A stretch of DNA of 5,549 bases, from positions 1-5,549 of the forward strand of contig CALLKH010000130.1 in NCBI GenBank assembly GCA_938008425.1, in the 5' to 3' direction. The notes under the pieces are model-generated. The model was given only the letters and a program-made list of their open reading frames with translations. It did not search any database and had not been told where the DNA came from. Of the stretch, positions 1 to 5,549 are shown piece by piece; the stretch's first letter is position 1, and the number at the start of each line of letters is the position of its first letter. The stretch comes from an uncultured Planctomycetaceae bacterium. Its GTDB lineage: Bacteria > Planctomycetota > Phycisphaerae > UBA1845 > UTPLA1. Both the position numbers and the translations under genes were made by a program.

Positions 1-300
1 ACCCGTAGTTCACTCAGTCATTTCTACAGTACCGGGGCGTTTTATGGGGCGGAGAGCGGGATGGAAATGGCCATGCGCGAGCTGAATGCCACTCCCGCGA
101 ATGATATCGATAGTGATGGGACTATCGGGACGATATCAGACAACGGAAACGCCGCGGATGATCCGGCGATTCTGACGGGCATCTTCTACGTGCAGAAGGT
201 GAGCGTCACACCGCCCCTGTATCGAGCCAACGGCCGGCCGGTTCAAACGGGCTCGCCTTGGACGAGCTTTCGCAGGGTGATTGAGGTGAGGATCGAGTAG
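1..300 (+). CDS. C-terminal part of a probable PilX/GspK-like minor pilin (5' end outside window)
   Basis: The frame is open from base 1 to the TAG at 298–300, so about 99 residues are visible and the start lies upstream. An ATG at 61 exists, but the frame continues upstream without a stop and no clear ribosome site precedes it, so I read it as internal. Visible residues 13–28 (about bases 37–84) contain AFYGAESGMEMAMREL. This resembles the segment just after the membrane helix of PilX/GspK-type minor pilins, where an 'A(F/Y)xAExGxexAxxxL' pattern continues helix 1. The rest is an Asp/Asn/Gly-rich stretch, then a probable beta-rich end finishing in FRRVIEVRIE. Minor pilins of this class prime or cap the pilus or pseudopilus. 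The location, 81 bases before a PilM-like gene, supports a pilus role. The diagnostic prepilin cleavage site would lie outside the window, so the family call is inference. Confidence 0.55.
   Translation, partial: TRSSLSHFYSTGAFYGAESGMEMAMRELNATPANDIDSDGTIGTISDNGNAADDPAILTGIFYVQKVSVTPPLYRANGRPVQTGSPWTSFRRVIEVRIE
102..138. repeat. Nested inverted repeats inside the partial minor-pilin gene
   Basis: TGATATCG (102–109) is the exact reverse complement of CGATATCA (131–138). Inside it, CGATAGT (108–114) pairs exactly with ACTATCG (121–127) around a 6-nt loop. The two pairings share bases 108–109 and so partly compete. The repeat is coding (Asp/Ile/Gly-rich stretch) and no function is known; it may be chance. 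Confidence 0.35.
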
Positions 301-381
301 CGGACAGGAAACGTGCTTCGCAGTTTCCCGGCCATCGAGGCTGGAATCTGCGGGGAACTGAAAGAGAACGTCGGGACAAGG

Positions 382-2046
382 ATGTCAGACACACGCGAAA
401 TCCTGATACTGGAATCCGGCGCCGATCAGATTCGGTTGAGCCTGGTCCAGCACTGCGTCGACGCCGTCAAGGTGCTCGACGTCTGTTCATTCATCTCCCA
501 GGAACGACGGGATGATCGAAACGCCCTTCAGGACCAGAATCTCGTCGACCAACTGTCCGTCGCGATTTCTCAACGAGACTGGGTCGGCAAGGACGTGGTG
601 TGCCTGATCAGCGGCGGAACGGTCGCCTGTCAGAATTTTGACATGCCGGCGCTTCCTGATCCGGCGCTTCGACAGGCCGTTCTTCTCAAGCTCGGACAAC
701 AGCTTCATTTCCCGGTCGCCCAGGCCATCGTCGACATTCGACCGATGAGCTCCGCGACGGCCGCCGCTCAGAATCAGGTTCGCGTGGCGGTGACGGCCGT
801 TCAGGCGGACGTCTCCCAGGCGGCGATCGATGCGGCGACGCGACTGGGATTGAAACTCGTCGCCATTTCGGCATCCGGTTCGGCTTTGACGCTGCTCGCC
901 GCAAGCGCGATCAAACGGGAGAAGGGACTCCATGGCGTTCTTCATTTCGGCGAGCGGGTCAGCGTGCTCGTCGTGCTCAACGGCGCAACGCCGTCGGTCA
1001 CTTCGGAACTCGCGTTCGGACTCGACGATTTCACCAAGGCGTTGATGCGGCCGATTATTTCCGGCGACGAAGTGATTCAACTCGACGCCGAAAAGGCCAA
1101 TCGCCTTCGCGATACCGTCGGCATCCCCGACGCGAATGAAATGATCGAAATGATCGGGGTCGAAGGAAGCCGGCTCTATCCGCTGATCGAACCGACCTTG
1201 CAGAAATTCGCCCAGCAACTGACCCAGTGGATGACATTCGCGGGAACAACCGAGAATGGCGCGCGGGTCGCCGGAATGACAGTGGTCGGACCGGGCGCGG
1301 GAATGAGAGGCTTTTCCGCTGCGCTCTCCAAGCGGCTCAACATCGAGGCGGTCACTTCAGACTGGCTCAACGGGCGCGTGACGCTCACCGGATCTGCCGC
1401 GGAGGCGCCGGTCGACTCCTTCGCGGTCGCGGCGGCGGCGGCGATTCATCGCGCCGCCTTGCCCGATCTGATTCCGCCGGAGATACGCAAGTCGTGGAAG
1501 ATGCAGCGAATCCGGCGATCGACCGCGATGATCAGTCCGATCGTCGCGGCCGTCATCATCGGGTTTACATTTCTGTTCAACCAGATTCAGGGCTTCACCC
1601 GGACGAGCCACGCCAGTCAGGAAGCGCTCTCTGAACTTCAGACCCTCGCGGATATCAACGCCCGATGGCTGGCTGAGCAGGGGGCCGTGAAGCGAATGGA
1701 AACGAGCTTCAGCGAATTCGCCGCGGCGACGCCCGCCTGGGTGGGGCTTTTCAAGGAGCTTTCTCAGGTGCTGCCGAGCGAAATGCGGGCGACGAAGTTC
1801 TCTTCGCGCCTCCATCAGGACGGCATGTCGCTTCGCATCGACGCGAACATCTACACACCGCCCACCGGCCGTGATTTTGACGAGGTCATCGAGCACACGC
1901 TTCGCTCCCTGGAGCGCAGCCCGTTCTTTACGCGCGTTCAGCTACTGAATTCCATGCGGCATCCCAGCGACAGCAGCAACCTTGAAACGGGAGTGATGTC
2001 GGTGGAGCTGCAGCTTGCCTATGAGAAGCCGAAGACGGGGAACTAG
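382..2046 (+). CDS. pilM: PilM–PilN fusion (GspL-like) pilus/secretion assembly protein
   Basis: The 554-residue protein links a cytoplasmic PilM-like actin-fold domain (about 1–360) to a PilN-like part: a membrane helix near 384–402 (ISPIVAAVIIGFTFLFNQI), a probable coiled coil at about 409–440 and a ferredoxin-like periplasmic domain at about 450–548. PilM-like signs are the opening ILILESGADQIRLSL, the block GVLHFGERVSVLVV near 185–198, and VVGPGAGMRGF near 301–311, which replaces the usual Gly-rich 'GGG/A' motif. PDLIPPEIRK at 361–370 resembles the 'INLLPxE/R' segment with which PilN binds PilM. PilM plus PilN is usually about 550 residues, whereas GspL is about 400, so a fusion fits best. 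The product would sit in the inner membrane and couple cytoplasmic motor parts to PilO. I chose ATG 382 because MSDTREILILE matches the usual PilM beginning. A GTG at 313 (AGGA at 306–309) would add 23 poorly fitting residues. Neither start has an ideal Shine–Dalgarno site. No promoter is evident in 301–381, so cotranscription with the upstream gene is likely. Confidence 0.85.
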   Translation: MSDTREILILESGADQIRLSLVQHCVDAVKVLDVCSFISQERRDDRNALQDQNLVDQLSVAISQRDWVGKDVVCLISGGTVACQNFDMPALPDPALRQAVLLKLGQQLHFPVAQAIVDIRPMSSATAAAQNQVRVAVTAVQADVSQAAIDAATRLGLKLVAISASGSALTLLAASAIKREKGLHGVLHFGERVSVLVVLNGATPSVTSELAFGLDDFTKALMRPIISGDEVIQLDAEKANRLRDTVGIPDANEMIEMIGVEGSRLYPLIEPTLQKFAQQLTQWMTFAGTTENGARVAGMTVVGPGAGMRGFSAALSKRLNIEAVTSDWLNGRVTLTGSAAEAPVDSFAVAAAAAIHRAALPDLIPPEIRKSWKMQRIRRSTAMISPIVAAVIIGFTFLFNQIQGFTRTSHASQEALSELQTLADINARWLAEQGAVKRMETSFSEFAAATPAWVGLFKELSQVLPSEMRATKFSSRLHQDGMSLRIDANIYTPPTGRDFDEVIEHTLRSLERSPFFTRVQLLNSMRHPSDSSNLETGVMSVELQLAYEKPKTGN

Positions 2047-2049
2047 GAC

Positions 2050-2649
2050 ATGGCGGGATTGAAAACAAGCATCAAGAGCTGGCTTCCCGCGATCGGGGCG
2101 ATGTTGACGGTCGTGGCCGCGGTCGTTTATGCGATTTCGCGGACGACGACGGTGTCGGATGAGATCCGGAACATGGATGATCTCGCCGCGTCACTGTCGA
2201 GCAAGGCGATGGATGTGGAAGCCGGCGTACGCTCGAACGAGGAAGTGGAACGGCTTCAATCCCAGCGGGTTGAGTTTGAGTCGAGAATGTCGGACTCAGA
2301 GAAGCCGGGACTGGTCGTCTCACAGTTGAGCCAGGCCGCGCGGGCCTCCGGGCTGCAGGTGCTCGAGATTCAGCCGATGACTCCTTCGCTCGCCGGAAAG
2401 ATCTCGAGTGCCGATCCGAACGCGCTGGTTCTGCCGAATTACCGCGTTTCACTCAAGGGCGATTACAAGCAGATCGCCGCCTACATGACCGGCTGCGCCA
2501 CACAGCGCATTCCGGTTCGCGTGGTCGGCATCGAAATGGGACGGATGGAAGAATCGGATTCATCGCCCGGCGAGGATCTCCGGGCCGATATCACCGTCGA
2601 GGCCTACCAGCCTCGGCGAAAGATGGACGAATCGACACAGGGCGCATGA
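2050..2649 (+). CDS. pilO: PilO/GspM-like inner-membrane assembly protein
   Basis: This 199-residue protein has the PilO/GspM layout. A short cytoplasmic N-terminus is followed by one membrane helix at about 11–29 (WLPAIGAMLTVVAAVVYAI), a charged, probably coiled-coil segment at about 36–80 (DEIRNMDDLA… EEVERLQSQRVEF), and a compact alpha/beta domain at about 84–187. That domain contains YRVSLKGDYKQIAAYM at 131–146, typical of PilO, where a beta strand leads through a Gly to a helix. PilO normally pairs with PilN through its coiled coil and ferredoxin-like domain to form the periplasmic alignment platform. Here the partner would be the PilN-like half of the preceding protein. The gene starts 3 nt after the TAG of the pilM–pilN fusion, with GGGGAA and AGGA just upstream. 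Its stop overlaps the next ATG. The length is normal for the family. Sequence alone does not separate PilO from GspM; the gene order favours PilO. Confidence 0.85.
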   Translation: MAGLKTSIKSWLPAIGAMLTVVAAVVYAISRTTTVSDEIRNMDDLAASLSSKAMDVEAGVRSNEEVERLQSQRVEFESRMSDSEKPGLVVSQLSQAARASGLQVLEIQPMTPSLAGKISSADPNALVLPNYRVSLKGDYKQIAAYMTGCATQRIPVRVVGIEMGRMEESDSSPGEDLRADITVEAYQPRRKMDESTQGA

Positions 2650-3200
2650 TGGACAGCCGGCGGAAAAAAGTCTTATCCATTCTGATCCTTGGGAGCCTTT
2701 TGCTCTCCTGGCGACTGTACGCGCTGTATGTGAAGTACGGCGCGGCGCCCGCGACGGCTGTTGCGTCGTCTGATTCGGTGCAATCGCCGCCGATGACTTC
2801 GCCCCAGGAGGCGACAACCGGCGATTCGGCGACACACGCACTTCGAGACCTCCTGGCGCGCCAGAAGGAAGTCGAAGCGAACGAATGGGGGCGAAATCCC
2901 TTTGCGGACATCCCCTGGGTCGCTCGCATGACGTCGCCGGATCAGGTCGCCGCGATCATTCCCGAGAGGACGCCGGAAGCGCCCCGAGTCAAATTCAACG
3001 GGGTTTCGCGCAGCGGCGATCAGTGGCTGGCCGCGATCGATGGAAGCATTTACAGGGTTGGCGACGTCATTCAGGACAACTTCAAGCTCATTCGGATCAC
3101 GCGACATTCACTGACGCTCGAATCCCAGGGCTGGACCTTTACGTACCGCGTGGGGGAAGAATCCGCCGCGACGGGGCGACTCGAGGAGGAATCACGATGA
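2646..3200 (+). CDS. pilP: PilP/GspC-like periplasmic bridge protein with a membrane anchor
   Basis: This 184-residue protein begins with a basic cap (MMDSRRKK) and one membrane helix at about 9–29. A Pro/Ala/Ser/Thr-rich linker runs to about 62, followed by a short helix, the motif WGRNPF at 81–86, and a beta domain at about 114–169 (VKFNGVSRSGDQWLAAIDG, IYRVGDVI, LIRITRHSLTLES). The 'W-G-R-(D/N)-P-F' motif before a small beta barrel with 'NG…A.I.G..Y.VGD.I' is shared by PilP and the homology region of GspC, which contact the secretin N0/N1 domains. Classical PilP is a lipoprotein with a lipobox Cys. Here the N-terminal segment has no Cys and looks like a retained anchor, as in GspC. The gene's place between pilO and the secretin gene matches pilP. 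The ATG at 2646 overlaps the pilO stop (ATGA), and a second in-frame ATG at 2649 is equally possible. The end overlaps the secretin start by 4 nt. Confidence 0.8.
   Translation: MMDSRRKKVLSILILGSLLLSWRLYALYVKYGAAPATAVASSDSVQSPPMTSPQEATTGDSATHALRDLLARQKEVEANEWGRNPFADIPWVARMTSPDQVAAIIPERTPEAPRVKFNGVSRSGDQWLAAIDGSIYRVGDVIQDNFKLIRITRHSLTLESQGWTFTYRVGEESAATGRLEEESR
3183..3190 (+). promoter_or_regulatory. Strong Shine–Dalgarno site that fixes the secretin start
   Basis: GAGGAGGA lies 6 nt before the ATG at 3197 and is inside the last codons of the pilP-like gene. It is the best ribosome-binding site in the window. It decides the secretin start, because the frame is open for 104 codons further upstream, back to 2885. 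Confidence 0.85.
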
Positions 3201-5383
3201 CACGGACATGGATGGCCGGACTCATTGCCGCCGGAGTGTTACTCGTCGGCGGGCCGCTTGCGGCTGAGCCGAGATCGGGCGCGGTCAATGACAGCGTCCT
3301 TGTCGCGTCCAATGAAGCGCCTTCGGAGGGTGGTTCGAACAGGCCGCTTCGGGTATCCGTTCCAGGCGGAGAAGGTCGGATCACGCTGAACGTACCGAAG
3401 GGTGACATTCGCGAGGCGTTGCGACTCGTCGCCGAGCAGGGCGGACTGAACATTTCGATCGGCCCGGGCGTTGAGGGCGAAGTATCGGTCTTTCTGAGCG
3501 ACGCGACGCTCGACGGCGCATTGCAGTCGATCGCGGTCGACAATGGATTTGCCTACAAGGTCGAGAACGGCATCATCTCGGTCGGCAAGCCGCCCACGGC
3601 CGCCGACGGTGCGACGGCGCCGCCGCTCGTCACGCGGATCTTCACGCTTCGGTGCCAGGACGCCGAGCGCGTGCGCGACGCATTGGAATTTTCGCTCACA
3701 CGGTTCGGCAAGATGAAGGTGCTGAACGAGAACAGCTCCAATAACTATGGAACCCAGAGTCTGGGCCAGCTGGCCGGCGACCTCCAGGGAAATCAGAACA
3801 ACTCGAGCGGCGCGGTGAATCAGCAGCAGAATAACGGTGCGAATTCGGGCTTCGGCGGCCTGACCGCGGACGCAACAACCCAGGTGCCGAGAAATGCACG
3901 GCGGATCATCGTCACGGACGTGGCCGAAAACGTCGAACGCATCGCCGACTTGATCGCCGATCTCGACGATCTGCCGCCGCAGGTGTTGATCGAGGCGCGC
4001 ATCGTTGAAATGAGCACCGATCTTCAGCGGGCCCTCGGCATCGACTGGAACATCAACGCCCTCGCCAACGGCCCCGTGCTCAACCACGAGCTTCCGCTTC
4101 AGTGGGAGGCCGGGTTTGCGTCGGGTTCGCAGGTTCGTCGAACGCCCACGGGCGTCGCCCGGTCGTCGACCGGGCTTGCGCTGGGAACCATCGATCTCTC
4201 GGCGTTTACCGCGCTGCTTCAGATTCATGAACAGGACAACGCGATTCGACTGCTCGCCAACCCGCGACTGCTGGTCTTTAACAACCACAGCGCGAGCATT
4301 CTCGTCGGCGAGCGATATCCGATCCTGACGGCCAACATCACCGACTTCGGCACCGTGACCGAGGCCTTCGACACCTACATCCCGGTCGGCGTTCAGCTTG
4401 AAGTCACGCCGACGATCATGGTTGATGGTCGAATCACCATGATGGTCCACCCGGTGACCAGCGCACTCGGCGACGACGTGGTCGGAACGACCGGGCTTCG
4501 CGTGGCTCGAATTCGAACACGCGAGTTGAGCACGCGCATCGTCATGAACGACGGCCAGACGATCGCTCTCGGCGGATTGATCAGCGATCGCAACACGCGG
4601 CAGGTGGCGAAAGTGCCGGGTCTCGGTGATCTGTGGGGCCTCAGCACGATTTTCCGGCAGGAGCGCCCGCGATCCGAGCGGGTCGATTTGCTGGTCTTTC
4701 TGACGGCCAACGTCGAAGGCAACACGCAGATTTCCGTTCGAGACCAGAAGGTGTTCGACATGTACGAGCCGCACTTCAAGCAGATCCAGCGATCACAGGA
4801 TGTGCAGCTGCACTTCGAGATTCCGTCAGAATACGAAACGCCGAAGCCGATGTACGGCGATCCGCCCGCGACGGAGTCGATGGACGACGAGACCACGCTC
4901 TCGACGACATCTTCCCGCACGAAGCGTCTGGACCCGAACCCGCCGGCAGCGCCGGCCGCCGCTCGGCAGCCGAGTCGACGTGTTGAGTCTCAGGCGCCGG
5001 CGACTGCTCCGACCAGGGAGCCGCGCAAGGTCATCTCCACCCGAGAAGCAATGAATGACGACGTCCCGTTGTCAATCGCCGAGAATCGGTTCGAACTTGC
5101 CCGGGGAGCCGGCGGGCCGGCCGGCCGAAACCGTGCGAATGCGAAGGCGTCCGATTCCAAGTCCACGGCCCGGGAACATGTTGTGCGAGCGCGAAAGGCC
5201 GCCGGGGCGGAGACGCGTACGGAGAATGCCCGGCCCGCGGAAAATACCTTCAGCCGATCAACGGTTCCAAGCCGACGTACTAGAAGCAACTCCGGCGGGA
5301 GAGCGGTCAAGGCGAACACGTTCCGCGTCGATTCGCACGGCCGGCCCGTTGCGATGAGCCAGTCCGGCGGGGCGGGCGACTGA
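3197..5383 (+). CDS. pilQ: Secretin (PilQ/GspD family) outer-membrane channel with an Arg-rich C-terminal tail
   Basis: The 728-residue protein starts with a Sec signal peptide (MTRTWMAGLI… cleavage probably after LAA, residue 23; no lipobox). An STN/N0-like domain spans about 61–130 (ITLNVPKGDIREALRLVAEQ). An N1-like domain spans about 146–258 and is split by an Asn/Gln/Gly/Ser-rich insert at about 178–228. The secretin core covers about 262–506, with LIEARIVEMSTDLQRALGI at 264–282, LLANPRLLVFNNHSASILVG at 352–371, VGVQLEVTPTIMVDGRI at 397–413, VPGLGDLWGLSTIF at 473–486 (the family's 'P.LGd.p.lg.lF' signature) and VDLLVFLTANV at 496–506. Family members form multimeric gated outer-membrane channels for pili or pseudopili. 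No AMIN domain (usual in PilQ) and no N2/N3 repeats (usual in GspD) are visible. Residues about 534–728 are a Pro/Ala/Ser/Arg-rich, probably disordered tail unlike a normal secretin end. The start is set by the strong ribosome site at 3183–3190 and the signal peptide. It overlaps the pilP stop by 4 nt. The secretin call is firm; PilQ rather than GspD rests on gene order. Confidence 0.93.
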   Translation: MTRTWMAGLIAAGVLLVGGPLAAEPRSGAVNDSVLVASNEAPSEGGSNRPLRVSVPGGEGRITLNVPKGDIREALRLVAEQGGLNISIGPGVEGEVSVFLSDATLDGALQSIAVDNGFAYKVENGIISVGKPPTAADGATAPPLVTRIFTLRCQDAERVRDALEFSLTRFGKMKVLNENSSNNYGTQSLGQLAGDLQGNQNNSSGAVNQQQNNGANSGFGGLTADATTQVPRNARRIIVTDVAENVERIADLIADLDDLPPQVLIEARIVEMSTDLQRALGIDWNINALANGPVLNHELPLQWEAGFASGSQVRRTPTGVARSSTGLALGTIDLSAFTALLQIHEQDNAIRLLANPRLLVFNNHSASILVGERYPILTANITDFGTVTEAFDTYIPVGVQLEVTPTIMVDGRITMMVHPVTSALGDDVVGTTGLRVARIRTRELSTRIVMNDGQTIALGGLISDRNTRQVAKVPGLGDLWGLSTIFRQERPRSERVDLLVFLTANVEGNTQISVRDQKVFDMYEPHFKQIQRSQDVQLHFEIPSEYETPKPMYGDPPATESMDDETTLSTTSSRTKRLDPNPPAAPAAARQPSRRVESQAPATAPTREPRKVISTREAMNDDVPLSIAENRFELARGAGGPAGRNRANAKASDSKSTAREHVVRARKAAGAETRTENARPAENTFSRSTVPSRRTRSNSGGRAVKANTFRVDSHGRPVAMSQSGGAGD
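4133..4175. repeat. Cluster of short perfect palindromes inside the secretin gene
   Basis: Four inverted repeats lie in 43 bases: GTTCG-T-CGAAC (4133–4143), GCCC-AC-GGGC (4144–4153), GGGCG-T-CGCCC (4150–4160) and GCCCGGTCG-T-CGACCGGGC (4157–4175, nine perfect pairs). They encode secretin residues about 313–327 (VRRTPTGVARSSTGL), a probable loop in the channel domain. The arms GCCC/GGGC/GCCC/GGGC could pair in alternative ways. Function is unknown, and chance in high-G+C coding DNA is possible. Confidence 0.5.
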
Positions 5384-5404
5384 CGCGAAACGACAGCAAC
5401 GATC

Positions 5405-5442
5405 GCCGAGAGCGGGTACGACGCGTCGAACCCACTCCCGGC
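5405..5442. repeat. 38-nt imperfect inverted repeat after the operon (candidate 3' hairpin)
   Basis: The arms 5405–5423 (GCCGAGAGCGGGTACGACG) and 5424–5442 (CGTCGAACCCACTCCCGGC) match at 16 of 19 pairs, with mismatches at 5409/5438, 5413/5434 and 5418/5429. The repeat begins 21 nt after the secretin stop, where an operon-end hairpin would be expected. No T-run follows, so it is not a classical intrinsic terminator. It could stabilise or terminate the mRNA 3' end, or be a protein-binding dyad. It is followed directly by the palindrome GCCTGGCCAGGC (5441–5452). Confidence 0.55.
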
Positions 5443-5476
5443 CTGGCCAGGCGACTGACTGCGAAGCAATGAAGCC

Positions 5477-5549
5477 ATGATGAACCACTGCACCTTGAAA
5501 ACTGAGCGCGGCAATTGCGGCGTGATTGTCTGTCGATCGACGTCGGGAT
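5477..5549 (+). CDS. Possible start of a further gene, truncated by the window end
   Basis: From ATG 5477 (or the next ATG at 5480) the frame stays open for 24 codons to the window edge, reading MMNHCTLKTERGNCGVIVC and onward. It starts 93 nt after the secretin stop, beyond the inverted repeat at 5405–5442. The only ribosome-site hint is GAAG at 5471–5474, which is too close to the ATG to be convincing. The alternation of hydrophobic and polar residues looks protein-like, but so short an open stretch is common by chance. I do not recognise a family. Confidence 0.25.
   Translation, partial: MMNHCTLKTERGNCGVIVCRSTSG

Noticed and set aside
313..381. GTG start giving 23 extra residues on the PilM–PilN fusion
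   Set aside because: The extra residues do not resemble the family start, and ATG 382 begins directly before the first beta strand expected of a PilM-type domain. AGGA at 306–309 means GTG use cannot be fully excluded.
487..1218. A 243-codon open frame on the - strand opposite the PilM-like domain
   Set aside because: Same reasoning: Arg/Asp/Gly-rich shadow of a recognised coding region, with no domain or ribosome site supporting it.
2885..3196. Upstream extension of the secretin frame (104 codons) overlapping the pilP-like gene
   Set aside because: The extension would put Gln/Arg/Ser-rich sequence before the signal peptide. The ATG at 3197 has a strong ribosome site and begins a good Sec signal peptide.
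3239..4774. A 511-codon open frame on the - strand opposite the secretin gene
   Set aside because: It lies antisense to a clearly recognised secretin. Its product is rich in Arg, Asp, Gly and Val with no recognisable domain, as expected for the antisense shadow of a high-G+C gene.
5101..5130. GC-rich run with repeated GGCCGG in the secretin tail
   Set aside because: It is explained by Gly/Ala/Pro/Arg codons of a low-complexity coding segment.
5375..5459. Ten-base direct repeat GGCGACTGAC at 5375–5384 and 5450–5459
   Set aside because: A single short pair with no further similarity, one copy overlapping the secretin stop codon; no sign of an attachment site or element between the copies.
5491..5506. 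CACCTTGAAAACTGAG, reminiscent of the 'CTTTGAAAACTGA' leader seen before rRNA genes in some bacteria, and containing a -35-like TTGAAA
   Set aside because: No rRNA or boxA-like sequence follows, and no plausible -10 element lies about 17 bases downstream. The match is too short to support a call.

Overview
This window carries the envelope-spanning part of a type IV pilus (T4P) or type II secretion (T2SS)-like machine, with every gene on the + strand. The high G+C content with G/C-ending codons, the fused PilM–PilN protein and the mix of T4P and T2SS traits would fit a Planctomycetota-like or deltaproteobacterial-type Gram-negative. That placement is inference only, because no phylogenetic marker lies in the window. 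A secretin and three inner-membrane assembly proteins do require a two-membrane (diderm) envelope.

Layout: (i) 1–300 is the C-terminal part of a gene that begins before the window, probably a PilX/GspK-type minor pilin. (ii) 382–2046 encodes a PilM-like cytoplasmic actin-fold domain fused through one membrane helix to a PilN-like periplasmic domain, giving the topology of GspL. (iii) 2050–2649 encodes a PilO/GspM-like protein. (iv) 2646–3200 encodes a PilP/GspC-like protein with a membrane anchor. (v) 3197–5383 encodes a secretin (PilQ/GspD family) with a compact N0–N1 periplasmic part and an unusual basic, disordered C-terminal tail. (vi) 5384–5549 is mostly intergenic: a 38-nt imperfect inverted repeat begins 21 nt after the secretin stop, and an open frame that might start another gene runs off the window end.

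The order M(N)–O–P–Q is that of the classic pilMNOPQ cluster. Gene junctions are very tight: a 3-nt gap, then two 4-nt ATGA stop/start overlaps. This indicates one translationally coupled operon. The fused PilMN protein and PilO would form the inner-membrane alignment platform. The PilP/GspC-like protein would bridge it to the N domains of the secretin, which forms the outer-membrane channel for a pilus or pseudopilus. The motor ATPase, platform protein, major pilin and prepilin peptidase are not in the window.

I found no evidence of a wholly new system. The points worth a second look are variations on a known machine: the PilM–PilN fusion with weakened nucleotide-binding motifs, the anchored rather than lipidated PilP, the N0–N1-only secretin with an Asn/Gln-rich insert and a long Arg-rich tail, and two conspicuous inverted-repeat regions. 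No RNA gene, CRISPR array, insertion sequence or clear promoter was seen.
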